A DNA stretch of 64,000 bases from Nitratidesulfovibrio sp. SRB-5 (GCF_019931275.1 NZ_JAIOTY010000001.1:248001-312000), one strand, 5' to 3'; numbered from the stretch's first letter, positions 28,539 to 37,687 are shown. Program-made: numbers and translations. The notes: generated by a model not told the origin, from the sequence alone.

Positions 28539-29021
28539 ATGGTCGAAGCACTGGACGGAACCCAGGTCGGCATCGCCTACAGCACCTTGCAGGTGCAGGC
28601 GGGCACGGAACGCACCGGCACGTTGCGCACCGCATCCACTGAGGGCGCGGAAAGCGGCGGCGACACCGTGACCATCTCTGACGAAGGGCGTCAGAAGGCG
28701 GCGGGGATGGCCAGCAGCGGCGCGGGCGGCGCCGCGTCCACCGAGGAGTCGGACTCCAGCGAGGAACTGGCGTCGCTGAAGGAGCAAATCCAGAACCTGC
28801 GCGAACAGATCAAGGAAAAGCAGCAGGAAATGGAGGAAGTCCAGCAGGACGCCAACCTGGACGACGAGCAGCGGCAGCAGCAGGTGGCCATGAAGATGTC
28901 GGAAGTGACCATGCTCCAGAGCCAGCTGACGGAACTGCTGGAACAGAAGAGCAAGCTGGAATCCGCCAGCGGATCTTCCGGCTCTTCCGGCGGGGCAGCG
29001 GGCGTCAGCATCAACGTGTAA
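28539..29021 (+). CDS. FlxA-like coiled-coil protein
   Basis: A 160-residue soluble protein preceded by a near-perfect ribosome site (AAAGGAGGT, 28527-28535). The N-terminal 70 residues are Ser/Thr/Gly-rich. Residues about 80-145 form a long heptad coiled coil (ELASLKEQIQNLREQIKEK, then SEVTMLQSQLTELLEQKSK). The C-terminus is Gly/Ser. The pattern resembles FlxA-like proteins, whose function is poorly known. No flagellar genes are adjacent. A GC-rich hairpin follows at 29039-29061. Confidence 0.7.
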   Translation: MVEALDGTQVGIAYSTLQVQAGTERTGTLRTASTEGAESGGDTVTISDEGRQKAAGMASSGAGGAASTEESDSSEELASLKEQIQNLREQIKEKQQEMEEVQQDANLDDEQRQQQVAMKMSEVTMLQSQLTELLEQKSKLESASGSSGSSGGAAGVSINV

Positions 29022-29038
29022 CGGATGCTGGTCATGAC

Positions 29039-29061
29039 GGGGCGCGAGCACGGCGCGCCCC
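29039..29061 (+). terminator. Terminator-like hairpin after the FlxA-like gene
   Basis: GGGGCGCG (29039-29046) pairs with CGCGCCCC (29054-29061). No T-run follows, so termination is uncertain. The rest of the gap to 29484 holds only imperfect GTTGAGCCGG repeats at about 29346-29390. Confidence 0.5.
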
Positions 29062-29484
29062 AGAGGGTGAGGGGGGCCTGACGGGGTGCCCGACGTGTCC
29101 CCGGCAGCGTGTCCCGGCATCATTGTATCGTGTGCGGCTGTGGCCGTACGGAATGAACGCGGTTTTCGCCTTGGCGGGGGCCGCGTTCGGCGTTGCGGGG
29201 GCACGCAGCGCGCGACGCCGTGAGAGGCGGGGGCGTTACGGAGTGAGCGTGGCTGTGGAAGCGGGGTGAACAGGGTGCAGGGCGACGCGGGGGAAGGCAC
29301 CGCGCAGGGCATCATGCCTTGGCGGGTTCGGTCGGGCCGGAACTAGTTGAGCCGGGTTGAGCCGGTGTGGACCGGGTTGAGCCGGTGCGGATCAAGGGGG
29401 CGGGGTGAACAGGGGCGACGTGCTGAACAGGGGCAGCGCGGGGAAAAGAGGGAGAGACAGGTGCCCCCGCGTCCGGCGGCGCGT

Positions 29485-30765
29485 CTACTTCCACACGGCG
29501 CGGGCGGCCTCCACCAGCGCGCGCAGGGCCGGGTCGTCGCTGCGGTCGATGCGGTGGGCGATGCACAGCGGCACGGACAGCGGCTCCGGCCACACGTACA
29601 CCCCGTGGTCGCGCACCATCTGGGCGGTTTCGTCGGCGCGCAGCACGGCCACGCCCTTGCCGGTGGCCACCAGCTGCTTGACGATGGGTTCGTCGATGGC
29701 AACCGCCGCCGTGCGCGGACGCAGGCCGTAGGGGGCCATGCGCGCGGCCACGGTGCGGTGAAAGGGGCAGTCGCAGGTGGGCCAGATCCACGGCAGCTGC
29801 GACAGGGCGTGCCAGGCGTTGGCATCGTGCACGGGCAGGCGAGGCAGGTCGGACGGTGCGTAGTCCGGCCTGGGCGCGGGCATGCCGCCGTGGCGGGCCA
29901 GCAGCGCGGCCAGCAGGCCGGGGCCGTTCTCATTGGACACATTGGACGCATTGGGCGCAGCGGGGGCGCCGTCCGCGTCATGCTGGTCGGAACCGGTGCC
30001 GAACGGCATGTCCGGTCCCGAGGTGCCCAGAGCGGATGTGCTGGAGCCCGGCACGCGCGCATCCGTGGCCTCAGCGAGCTGCGGCGCGCCGTGGCGACGC
30101 ACGGCGGCGGACCATTCCGGGCGCTCCGGCGGGGGGTGCGATTCCGCGCGGGCACGGCCCTTGCGCGGGGCGCGGACGGAGGCGGCAGCAGCCGCACCCG
30201 GCATGGCGGCACCCATGAGCGGGGACGGCACGGGCAGCGCGGGCAGCATGCCCGCCGGAACCACGATGCGGATTTCCACATCGCGCAGGGGGTGCTCCAC
30301 GATGTCGGGCGAAAATTCCTGTCCGTAGCGGTAGCCCGCGTCGATGGCCGATTCGCGCAGCAATTCCGGCGTGGTCATGGTCTGGGTCATGGTGAATTCC
30401 AGCGCCACGTCGGGGCAGGCCGCACCAAGGGCTTCGTGCAGGGCCACCATGCGCAGGAAGGGGGGGTCGGTGTTCAGGCCCAGCACCAGTCGCCCGGTGG
30501 GCTGTGCGCGCAGGCGTTCGGCCTTGCGGCGCAGAGCCGTGGCGGCATCCAGCGCCTTTCTGGCCAGGGGCAGCAGGTCGGTGCCCGCGTCGGTCAGGTC
30601 CATGCCGCGCGCGCGGCGGCGGAACAGGGTCACGCCCAGGGCGTCTTCCAGCGCGCGAATCTGCCCGCTGAGGGCCGACTGGCTGAGGTGCAGCTCTGCG
30701 GCGGCGCGGGTGAGCGTGCCGGATGCGGCCACGGTGGCGAAGGCGCGGAGCAGGTGCAGTTCCAT
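29485..30765 (-). CDS. LysR-family transcriptional regulator
   Basis: The start at 30765 gives MELHLLRAFATVAASGTLTR and a classic LysR winged helix-turn-helix (AAELHLSQSALSGQIRALED, GVTLFRRR) at residues 1-65. The effector-binding domain follows (GRLVLGLNTDPPFLR, VATGKGVAVLRADE). The protein has 426 residues against the usual 300. The excess is a low-complexity insertion at about 160-290, between the two lobes of the effector domain. It is divergent from an amino-acid transporter gene, the usual layout when a LysR protein controls an exporter, so that gene is its likely target. Confidence 0.9.
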   Translation of the reverse strand: MELHLLRAFATVAASGTLTRAAAELHLSQSALSGQIRALEDALGVTLFRRRARGMDLTDAGTDLLPLARKALDAATALRRKAERLRAQPTGRLVLGLNTDPPFLRMVALHEALGAACPDVALEFTMTQTMTTPELLRESAIDAGYRYGQEFSPDIVEHPLRDVEIRIVVPAGMLPALPVPSPLMGAAMPGAAAAASVRAPRKGRARAESHPPPERPEWSAAVRRHGAPQLAEATDARVPGSSTSALGTSGPDMPFGTGSDQHDADGAPAAPNASNVSNENGPGLLAALLARHGGMPAPRPDYAPSDLPRLPVHDANAWHALSQLPWIWPTCDCPFHRTVAARMAPYGLRPRTAAVAIDEPIVKQLVATGKGVAVLRADETAQMVRDHGVYVWPEPLSVPLCIAHRIDRSDDPALRALVEAARAVWK

Positions 30766-30873
30766 AACGGTGCGCGGGGTTGCGGACGCGGGGGAAAGGC
30801 CGGTGACGCCGAAGGCCGAGGGGAAGGGCGGAAGCGCCATGTGATCGCCGGAGAAACCCGGCACATCCAGCCA

Positions 30874-30966
30874 GACCGACTCACACCGACTCACATCGGG
30901 TCACATCGGGCCACATCGCCATATCGGGCCATGCCGGGCCATATCGGGCCAGGCCCGGCCATATCC
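30874..30966. repeat. About nine 10-bp tandem repeats in the LysR/transporter divergent region
   Basis: Degenerate units alternate between ACCGACTCAC and ATCGGGCCAT forms with a constant 10-base period. They occupy the middle of the 314-base region between the divergent LysR and transporter genes. No clear sigma-70 promoter was recognised there. Confidence 0.75.
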
Positions 30967-31079
30967 AGTCGGATCGGGCGGGCATTCGCCCACGCCGAAC
31001 GCTGCCTTCGGGAAATACCGTTGGATTTCCGGGCGCTATGGGGCCAAGGATGGCACGGAAACAACAGGAGGGCAACCCC

Positions 31080-32642
31080 ATGCGCAGCGCGCAACTTGGA
31101 CCGTGGCTTCTGGCGGGATTGATCGTGGGGCCGGTATTGGGTTCGGGCATCATCATCCTGCCGCCCGTGGTGCTGGGCGTGGCCGGGGCGTGGGCGCTGC
31201 CCGCGTGGCTGGTCATGATCGCAGTGGGGGTGGTGTTCGCGCTGGTGTTCGGCGAGCTTTCCGTGCTGTTCCCCGGCGACGGGGGCGTTTCCGTGGCCGT
31301 GGGGCACGCCTTCGGCCCGCAGGGGCGTCGGCTGGCCTCGCTGTACCTGGTGGTGGCGGTGCTGTTCGGCCCGGTGGCCGTGCTGCTGACCGGGGTGCGC
31401 TACCTGCCGCTGGGCGGGCTGCCGCCGGTGGGCGTGGCCTACGGGCTGCTGGTGGTGTGCGCCGGGCTGTTGCTGCGGCAGGTGGCCTCGCTGGGCCGGG
31501 TGGCGCTGGTGCTGTCGTCGGTGTCGGCGGGGGTGCTGTTCGCCGGGGGTGTGGTCACACTGGGCGATGCGGCGTCCGTGCTGTGGCGGGGTACGGGCGG
31601 GGGCATGGCGGCCAGCGCAACGCCGGGTGGGCCAATGTCCGGGGGAATGTCGGGCGGCCTGTCGGGGGGCATGTCGGGGGCGGAAATCCTGTCCGCGTTC
31701 GCCCTGCCCGCGCCCGACTGGGCCATGCTGGGGCACGCGTTGCTGCTGCTGTTCTGGATCGTGGTGGGCTGGGAAGTGGTGGGCAACTACAGCGCAGAGG
31801 TGCGCAACCCGCGCCGCACCATCCGCAAGGCGGTCATCCGTGCGCTGGCCGCCGTAACGGCTGTGGACCTGGCCGTGGCGGGGGGCATGCAGTGGCTGGC
31901 GGTGCGTGGCGCGGCGTCCCCTGTCCTTGGGGCATCTGGGGCATTGGGTGCCTCTGGGGCACCGGGAACATCGGCTAGTGCGGGGGTTGCCGGGACGATG
32001 ACGGTGACGAACGCGGCTGGCGCGGTTGGCGGCATCGTCGTGCCGCCGGACGGGGTGGCCGCGTTGCTCACGCCGCTGCTCGGCGCGTGGGGCGGCCCGG
32101 TGCTGGGGGCTCTTGCGCTGGCCCTGTGCGCCACCACCTACCTGATGTTCGTGGGCGGGGTGGCGCGGTTGGGGGCATCGCTGGGGGCGGACGGCATCCT
32201 GCCGCGCGCGGTGGGGCTGCGCGCCCGTACCGGCGCGCCCGCCGGGGGCATAGGGCTTTTGTGCGGCGCGCACGTGGTGGTGCTGGCCGCCGTGGGCCGG
32301 GGCGTCATCGACGTGACCGGGCTGGTGGCGCTGGCCGACGGCTTTCTGCTGGCCAATGCCCTGTGCGGGGTGCTGACCGGCGTGCGCCTGCTGCGCGGCC
32401 CGCTGCGCTGGGGGGCGGCGATACTGGCGCTGGTGCTGGGCGGGGTGCTGGCCCATGCCGCGTGGTGGGTGCTGGGCGTGGTGGCGGGGCTGGCCGTGTG
32501 GATGTACCGCGTCCGCATCGGCAACTGGCTGCGCGCCCTGTGCATGGCGCGGGGGCTGCGCCGCGTGTGCGACCGTGTACTGCCCGACCCGCGCCGCGCG
32601 CCGCTGCACGATGCCCGCTCGGTGGAGCGTTCGTTGAAATGA
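31080..32642 (+). CDS. APC-superfamily amino-acid transporter, YjeH-like
   Basis: A polytopic inner-membrane protein of 520 residues with about 12 hydrophobic helices. The N-terminal motif GPWLLAGLIVGPVLGSGIII matches the first-helix unwound region of YjeH-type amino-acid exporters; other APC features are NYSAEVRNPRRTI and the SLGADGILPRAV segment. The start at 31080 has AGGAGGG at 31066-31072. Two periplasmic or cytoplasmic loops hold repeat insertions (SGGMSGGLSGGMSG and GASGALGASGAPG). Substrate is not shown; methionine or branched-chain amino-acid export is suggested by the family. Confidence 0.85.
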   Translation: MRSAQLGPWLLAGLIVGPVLGSGIIILPPVVLGVAGAWALPAWLVMIAVGVVFALVFGELSVLFPGDGGVSVAVGHAFGPQGRRLASLYLVVAVLFGPVAVLLTGVRYLPLGGLPPVGVAYGLLVVCAGLLLRQVASLGRVALVLSSVSAGVLFAGGVVTLGDAASVLWRGTGGGMAASATPGGPMSGGMSGGLSGGMSGAEILSAFALPAPDWAMLGHALLLLFWIVVGWEVVGNYSAEVRNPRRTIRKAVIRALAAVTAVDLAVAGGMQWLAVRGAASPVLGASGALGASGAPGTSASAGVAGTMTVTNAAGAVGGIVVPPDGVAALLTPLLGAWGGPVLGALALALCATTYLMFVGGVARLGASLGADGILPRAVGLRARTGAPAGGIGLLCGAHVVVLAAVGRGVIDVTGLVALADGFLLANALCGVLTGVRLLRGPLRWGAAILALVLGGVLAHAAWWVLGVVAGLAVWMYRVRIGNWLRALCMARGLRRVCDRVLPDPRRAPLHDARSVERSLK

Positions 32643-32645
32643 AAA

Positions 32646-32670
32646 ACGGTCCCGCTCAGCGCGGGACCGT
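32646..32670. terminator. Bidirectional terminator
   Basis: ACGGTCCCGC (32646-32655) pairs with GCGGGACCGT (32661-32670). On the minus strand TTTTTC follows, giving a good terminator for the secreted-protein gene that ends at 32716; on the plus strand it follows the transporter stop. Confidence 0.85.
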
Positions 32671-32715
32671 GATTTCGATGCGCTCCCCGAACACCTGTTC
32701 GGGTGGTGCGCCGCC

Positions 32716-33237
32716 TCAGGAAATCGGGCCTTCGCGCATGCCGCGCACTTCGATGACATAGGCCCCCGGCTGGCGGGGCACCATGCGCACGGTGCGACCG
32801 TCCACGGTGATGTCCGCCGCGTCCGTCTCACGCGGCACGTCCATCTCCTCTGGCACATCCGGCCCATCCGGCCCATTTGGCCCATTGGGCAGGACCTTGC
32901 CGGGGCCGGACAGCAGTACCGCCTGCACGGTGTAGGTTCCTTCGGCGGAGCCGCCTTGGGCCACGGGGATGACCAGTTCCTTGCCCACCGCGCCGCGCAG
33001 GGGGCCGGGCGGGGTGTGCCGGAAGGCCGTGGCGACAGATGCTGCGGCCTGCTCCGTCTTGATCGCCTGGTCCGTCTCGATCGCCTGCGCTGGCTGAGCC
33101 GCCGTGACGGACGGCAGCGTCGCCGCCGCCAGCATCAGGCACAGGATCAGCACCAGCGTGACAGGCCGCGCGCCGGGTAGCGCGCTGGCCGGAACCGTCG
33201 GCCATGCGGCCTTCGGGCACGGACTGCGTCCGTTCAT
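32716..33237 (-). CDS. Hypothetical secreted protein at the end of the Mo-enzyme operon
   Basis: A 173-residue protein with an N-terminal hydrophobic segment (VTLVLILCLMLAAATL) followed by SVTAAQPAQA, a plausible signal-peptidase site. The mature part resembles an immunoglobulin-like or beta-sandwich domain by pattern (GTYTVQAVLL, AYVIEVRGM), with a GPNGPDGPD repeat in a loop. I do not recognise the family. It is last in the DMSO-reductase-like gene set, separated from the membrane subunit by a strong hairpin, so it may be a periplasmic partner; that is inference. Confidence 0.65.
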   Translation of the reverse strand: MNGRSPCPKAAWPTVPASALPGARPVTLVLILCLMLAAATLPSVTAAQPAQAIETDQAIKTEQAAASVATAFRHTPPGPLRGAVGKELVIPVAQGGSAEGTYTVQAVLLSGPGKVLPNGPNGPDGPDVPEEMDVPRETDAADITVDGRTVRMVPRQPGAYVIEVRGMREGPIS

Positions 33238-33253
33238 GGTCGTGTCCTCGCAT

Positions 33254-33289
33254 CCCCGCCCCGCGTGCAACGGGGCACGCGGGGCGGGG
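33254..33289 (-). terminator. Intercistronic hairpin
   Basis: A perfect 15-base GC-rich stem (33254-33268 with 33275-33289) and 6-base loop between the membrane-subunit stop and the secreted-protein start. No T-run follows, so it may act as an attenuator or RNA-stability element. Confidence 0.65.
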
Positions 33290-33295
33290 CATTGG

Positions 33296-34093
33296 TCAGA
33301 ACGGGTTGCCGATGTTCACCGAAGCGTGCACCGGCAGCATGAAGAACAGCGCCCGGCCCAGCAGTTCCTGCGCGGCCAGCAGCGGCAGCATCCACGCGGG
33401 CATGCGCCCGCCGCGCGCCAGCGCGTACGACGCGCCCAGCAGGGCCAGGCGCAGCCAGTACAGCGGCGCGGTCAGGAAGGCCTCGCCGGTCAGGCGCATC
33501 ACCGTGCCGCCGGAAAGCCATACGCACGGCACCACCAGATTGATGACCAGCGACACCAGCAGGGCCGCGCGCAACGCGCGCATGGCGGCGGGCTGGTGCG
33601 CATCGGGCAGGAAGGGGGCCGCCAGCGCCGGTCCCAGCACCGCCGCCGTGAGCAGGAAGAAGACCCCCGGCAGCGCGTTGTTCAGGGCCGGGAAGCCCGC
33701 AGGGGCGTAGGTCATGCTGGTGACCAGCACGGCCGTCACGCCCAGCACGGCGGCCACCGTGGTCGCGCCGCGCGCCCGCAGCCCGGGCGACAGGTACCCC
33801 GCCAGCAGCAGCGCGCCGGTGGCGCCAAGGGCCAGCCCTTCACGGCTGAGCCACGCCGATTCCAGGTTGGCCAGGGTGCGCACCGCGCCGCCCATGTGGC
33901 CCAGATGGAACATGGCGGCGAACGCGCCCAGCGCCAGTAGCGCCACGGCTGTCAGCCATGCCGTGCGCGGGGCCTGGGCCATGCCGGACCCGCCATCGCT
34001 CGCCCATTGCCGGGCCGCCGTCAGGGCAACCAGCCCCACGGCGCCCTGGCTGAGCACCGTGAAGATCACGAGGGGAAGTTCCATGGAGTTCAT
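33296..34093 (-). CDS. DmsC-like membrane anchor subunit of Mo oxidoreductase
   Basis: A 265-residue polytopic protein with eight hydrophobic helices (LPLVIFTVLSQGAVGLVAL and others), resembling DmsC, the menaquinol-oxidising anchor of DMSO-reductase-type enzymes. The start at 34093 overlaps the upstream stop codon as ATGA, and GGAGG lies 7 bases upstream. Electrons would pass from quinol here to the Fe-S subunit. Confidence 0.85.
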   Translation of the reverse strand: MNSMELPLVIFTVLSQGAVGLVALTAARQWASDGGSGMAQAPRTAWLTAVALLALGAFAAMFHLGHMGGAVRTLANLESAWLSREGLALGATGALLLAGYLSPGLRARGATTVAAVLGVTAVLVTSMTYAPAGFPALNNALPGVFFLLTAAVLGPALAAPFLPDAHQPAAMRALRAALLVSLVINLVVPCVWLSGGTVMRLTGEAFLTAPLYWLRLALLGASYALARGGRMPAWMLPLLAAQELLGRALFFMLPVHASVNIGNPF

Positions 34094-34656
34094 GCGTCGT
34101 TCCTCCGTACCTCGCGCGGCTGGCGCGGGGCCTTGAAGCGGGTGGAGGGGTTGAGCCGCCTGGATTCGGGGTAGCCCGCCGGGTACTGCACCCAGCCGTC
34201 CAGCCGGGCGGTGGAGATGTCCGCGATGGACAGCGCCCCCACCGGGCAGCTGTGCACGCAGGCCGGGTCCAGCCCGGCGTCGATGCGCTGCCAGCACATG
34301 CTGCACTTTTCGGCGCGCTTTTCCACGGGGTTCATCCTGGGCGCGCCGTACGGGCACGAACGCACGCAGTTGCCGCAGCCGATGCAGGCGTCCTGGTCGT
34401 GCACCACGATGCCATCCTCGCGCTTGGTGTACGCCTTTACCGGGCACTGTTCGAGACAGACCGGGTTTTCGCAGTGGTTGCAGGCCAGCGAAAGCCACGC
34501 CCGTTCGCGGTGGGGGTAGATGGATTCACCCATGGGGTGCACCTGCCGCCACACGATGCCCTTCTGTTGGTGGTACACGTTCTTGCATGCCATGGCGCAG
34601 GTGAAGCAGCCGATGCACTTTTCCGTATCCACGAGGAAACCGAGTTGCTTTTTCAT
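34090..34656 (-). CDS. DmsB-like four-cluster iron-sulfur subunit
   Basis: A 188-residue electron-transfer protein with four Cys groups for four [4Fe-4S] clusters: CIGCFTCAMAC, CNHCENPVCLEQCP, CIGCGNCVRSCPYG and CSMCWQRI...CVHSCP. This is the standard DmsB/PsrB/NrfC layout. It has no signal peptide of its own, so it is probably co-exported with the Tat-signal catalytic subunit. It overlaps the next gene by four bases. Confidence 0.94.
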   Translation of the reverse strand: MKKQLGFLVDTEKCIGCFTCAMACKNVYHQQKGIVWRQVHPMGESIYPHRERAWLSLACNHCENPVCLEQCPVKAYTKREDGIVVHDQDACIGCGNCVRSCPYGAPRMNPVEKRAEKCSMCWQRIDAGLDPACVHSCPVGALSIADISTARLDGWVQYPAGYPESRRLNPSTRFKAPRQPREVRRNDA

Positions 34657-34667
34657 GATTCCCGCTC

Positions 34668-36923
34668 CTAGACGCGCGCCACGTCGGCAAACTGGTCATG
34701 GATGGCCACGCCGGGCGCCCCGGTCTTCCACGCGCCCATGTCGGCGCTCTCCTCGTCCACCAGGTTCTGGCAGTTGTACGTGTTGTTCCGGAACCACGCC
34801 TCGTACAGCAGGATGTGGTCGCGCGGCATGTTGCCGGTCAGCCGCGCCCGCAGCCGGGTGGCCCCGGTGCGCGCCTTGACCTCGACCATGTCGCCGTCGC
34901 GGATGGAGCGGGCCGCCGCCGTTTCCGGGTGGATGTACACGATGGGTTCTGGGTTGAAGTCTTCCATCCATTCCAGGTTGATGAACTGCGAATGCAGGCC
35001 GAACTTGGCGTGCGGGGTCAGCACCCGCAGCGGGCCGAAGGGCTTGCGCCCGGGCACGTACACCGGCAGGGCGTTGAAGCCGTTCTTGGCGCAGATGTCC
35101 GACTTGAACTCGTACCTGCCGGAGGGGGTCAGGTACTTGCCGTCGGACCACGCCGGGCCGGGCTTCCTGGCCTTGGCCGGGGCCTTCAGCAGGTCTTCCA
35201 TGGAGGCTATGCCGAAGTGGTCCCTCATGGCCTGGCCGCATTCGGCCATCAGCAGGGCGCGCGGGTCCGCGTCTGCCGGGAAGGTGCAGAAGCCGGGCGA
35301 CAGCTGGTTCAGCCGCGTGGTGAGCAGTTTGGCGATGTCCACCTGGCACTTGGCCTCGTGCAGCGGCTCGATGGCCTTTTCGTTGATGCCCACCCAGCGG
35401 TGCCAGTAGCCGGCGTTGGCGTTCCATTCCTCGAACAGGGTGGTCACGGGCAGCACGATGTCGGCCTGTTCCACGGTCTGGTTGAAGAACAGGTCCACCA
35501 CCACGGTCATTTCCATGCGCGCCAGGGCCTTCAGCATCTTCTGGTGGTCGAATATCTGCGAGACGGGGTTGCACCCGGTGACCCACAACAGGCGCACGGG
35601 CGGGTTGTCCGCCGTCAGCAGCATTTCGGCCATCTTGTTGATGTTCAGCATGCGGCGGGCGTTTTTCACGCTGCCGTCGGGGGCGGTGGTCTGCACCCCC
35701 ACGGACCCTGCGGGCGGCTGGAACGCGCCGTGCGCCCCGGTGAACACGTAGTTCAGCAGACTGCCGTAGCGCGCGCCGCCACCGGTGACGCCGATGTTGC
35801 CGGTCATGGCGCACAGGGCGTCGATGCTGCGGATGGTGGCCCCGCCGTTGGTGTGGCGTTGCAGGCCGTAGCCCATCCAGATGGTGGCGGGTTTCGCCGT
35901 GGCGAATTCCTCGGCCACGGCGCGGATCTTGTCCTCGGGGATGCCGGTTTCCTTGCTGGCCCATTCCACGGTGACGTTGTCGCGCAGGTAGGCCACGAAT
36001 TCGTCGTAGCCGCTGGCGTTGGCGGCCAGCCAGCTCTGGTCGGCCAATCCCTTGTCCAGGATGTGGCGGCACATGCCCAGCGCCAGCGCGCCATCGGTAC
36101 CGGTGCGTATCTGCCAGTATTCGTCGGCCTTGGCGGCGGTCTGGGTGAACACCGGGTCGATGCACAGGATCTTGGCCCCGCGTTCGCGGGCGGCGTAGAC
36201 GTACTTCATGGAGTGGATGGAACAGTATGCCGGGTTGCCGCCCCACAGGATGACGTAGCGCGATTCCGGCATTTCCTCGGGGTCGTCGGCCAGCATCTTG
36301 CCCATGTCGTACGACTGGGCGTCGATGCCCGCGGGCCAGCACGGGGTGCCCACCAGCCGGGTGATGTAGCCCATGGAGGCGAACATGCCGTCAGCCACGT
36401 TGGGGGTGACGCCCTGGTGCCCGGAGAGGCGGTTCAGCCCCACGCCCAGCAGCGAGCCGTCCTTCTGTTTGCACTCGACGATCTTGCGGGCGATCTTGTC
36501 GATGGCCTCGTCCCAGCTCAGGCGCTTCCACTTGCCGGTGCCGCGCCCCTGCTGCTCCATGGGATACTTGATGCGGTCGGGGCTGTAGGCGCTGCCCACG
36601 TACGAGTTGCCCTTCACGCACAGCCCACCCCCGGTGAAGGTGCAGGCGGTGTCGCCTTCCACGAACTCCACCCGCCCGTCCTTGACGTGGGACAACATCA
36701 TGCAGGTGTCGTAACAGTTGCGCGGGCACACCTGCCGGTGCACGGCATAGCCGCCCGCGTAGCCGCCGCCCTTCAGCGGGGCCGCCTGCGCCGGCCGCAG
36801 CAGGCCGCAGGGGCCGGAGCCCAGTGCGCCCAGCGCGCCCAGCGTACCCATGGCGGCCGTCCCCTTGAGGAAGAAGCGCCTTCCGTTGTCGCAGCCGCGT
36901 GCTGCCCGATCGGTCTTGTTCAT
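34668..36923 (-). CDS. Molybdopterin oxidoreductase catalytic subunit (DMSO-reductase family)
   Basis: A 751-residue periplasmic enzyme with a Tat signal (RRFFLKGTAAMG, residues 15-26). Cys66, Cys70, Cys74 and Cys102 bind a [4Fe-4S] cluster. Molybdopterin-guanine-dinucleotide contacts include YVILWGGNPAYC, WVTGCNPVSQ and NNTYNCQNL. In the place of the metal-ligand residue I see TPCWPAG (Cys195), which suggests a Cys rather than the Ser ligand of true DMSO reductase; this assignment is tentative. There is no in-frame TGA, so no selenocysteine. Substrate cannot be told; polysulfide, sulfoxide or another S/N compound are possible. The start overlaps the chaperone stop as ATGA. Confidence 0.9.
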   Translation of the reverse strand: MNKTDRAARGCDNGRRFFLKGTAAMGTLGALGALGSGPCGLLRPAQAAPLKGGGYAGGYAVHRQVCPRNCYDTCMMLSHVKDGRVEFVEGDTACTFTGGGLCVKGNSYVGSAYSPDRIKYPMEQQGRGTGKWKRLSWDEAIDKIARKIVECKQKDGSLLGVGLNRLSGHQGVTPNVADGMFASMGYITRLVGTPCWPAGIDAQSYDMGKMLADDPEEMPESRYVILWGGNPAYCSIHSMKYVYAARERGAKILCIDPVFTQTAAKADEYWQIRTGTDGALALGMCRHILDKGLADQSWLAANASGYDEFVAYLRDNVTVEWASKETGIPEDKIRAVAEEFATAKPATIWMGYGLQRHTNGGATIRSIDALCAMTGNIGVTGGGARYGSLLNYVFTGAHGAFQPPAGSVGVQTTAPDGSVKNARRMLNINKMAEMLLTADNPPVRLLWVTGCNPVSQIFDHQKMLKALARMEMTVVVDLFFNQTVEQADIVLPVTTLFEEWNANAGYWHRWVGINEKAIEPLHEAKCQVDIAKLLTTRLNQLSPGFCTFPADADPRALLMAECGQAMRDHFGIASMEDLLKAPAKARKPGPAWSDGKYLTPSGRYEFKSDICAKNGFNALPVYVPGRKPFGPLRVLTPHAKFGLHSQFINLEWMEDFNPEPIVYIHPETAAARSIRDGDMVEVKARTGATRLRARLTGNMPRDHILLYEAWFRNNTYNCQNLVDEESADMGAWKTGAPGVAIHDQFADVARV

Positions 36924-37687
36924 GCTGCTCCTCGCTTGGTGACCGGTTGTTCCGGTTGAGCAAAGGCCCCGCACCCCATGGACACGGCGTCGGCAAGCCA
37001 GCGGGCCAGGTCGTCGCCCGCGCGGCCCATGACGGCGGACGTTGCGCCTGCCCGGCGCAGGGCATCGAGAAATGACGGCACCCACACGGCCATGTGCCCG
37101 GCCACGAAGGCGTCCCACCACGGGGCGAGGTCTTCGGGGGCGGGCTTGCGCGCGCCAGGGCCGGATGGTGCGGACGGTGCGGATGGTGCGGACGGTGCGG
37201 ATGTGGCGGATGTGGCGGGGGCCGGGGAATCCGCCGGGCCTGCCGCATCCGGCTGCAGGGCGGCGAACACGGCCAGGACGGCGTCCAGTTCCAGGCCGAT
37301 GTGGTCGTCGGGCAGCGACCCCTGCCACGGCGAGGCAAGGCCCAGCGCCGCGTAGGCTTCGCGGGCGAACAGGGTGGCCTCGCCCATCAGGCGGCGCTCC
37401 GTCTCCAGATAGACGGAGGCATAGGGCGGCGCGGCCACCGGGCCCGGACCCACGAACAGCCGGTTGAACAGGTATTCCTCTTCATCCCACGCAGGCACGG
37501 GCGGCAGGGGCGGGGAGCCCGGCAGGGCCAGTGCCTCGAAGGCCCGGCGCAACGCGGCGCCGGCGGTGGCGAAGAAGAAGTCGCGCAGGGCGGAGCCGCG
37601 CCGCGCGAAGGCCTCGGCGTCCGTCATGCGGGTGCTGGCCGGGGCGGGCGCGGGCGGGGAGGGGACGGGAAAAATGGTGGGCGACAT
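36920..37687 (-). CDS. TorD/DmsD-like chaperone of the Mo oxidoreductase
   Basis: A 255-residue cytoplasmic, helical protein. Family features are EEEYLFNRLFVGPG, ASVYLETERRLMG and the helix with LPDDHIGLELDAVLAVFAAL. Such chaperones hold the catalytic subunit until cofactor insertion and Tat export. It is the first gene of the operon and overlaps the catalytic gene by four bases. A repeat insertion (TSAPSAPSAPSAPSG) lies in the linker between helices. Confidence 0.88.
   Translation of the reverse strand: MSPTIFPVPSPPAPAPASTRMTDAEAFARRGSALRDFFFATAGAALRRAFEALALPGSPPLPPVPAWDEEEYLFNRLFVGPGPVAAPPYASVYLETERRLMGEATLFAREAYAALGLASPWQGSLPDDHIGLELDAVLAVFAALQPDAAGPADSPAPATSATSAPSAPSAPSAPSGPGARKPAPEDLAPWWDAFVAGHMAVWVPSFLDALRRAGATSAVMGRAGDDLARWLADAVSMGCGAFAQPEQPVTKRGAA

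Noticed and set aside
34668-36923. Selenocysteine-containing formate dehydrogenase-like enzyme
   Set aside because: No in-frame TGA is present and no SECIS-like context was seen; the candidate ligand is an ordinary Cys.
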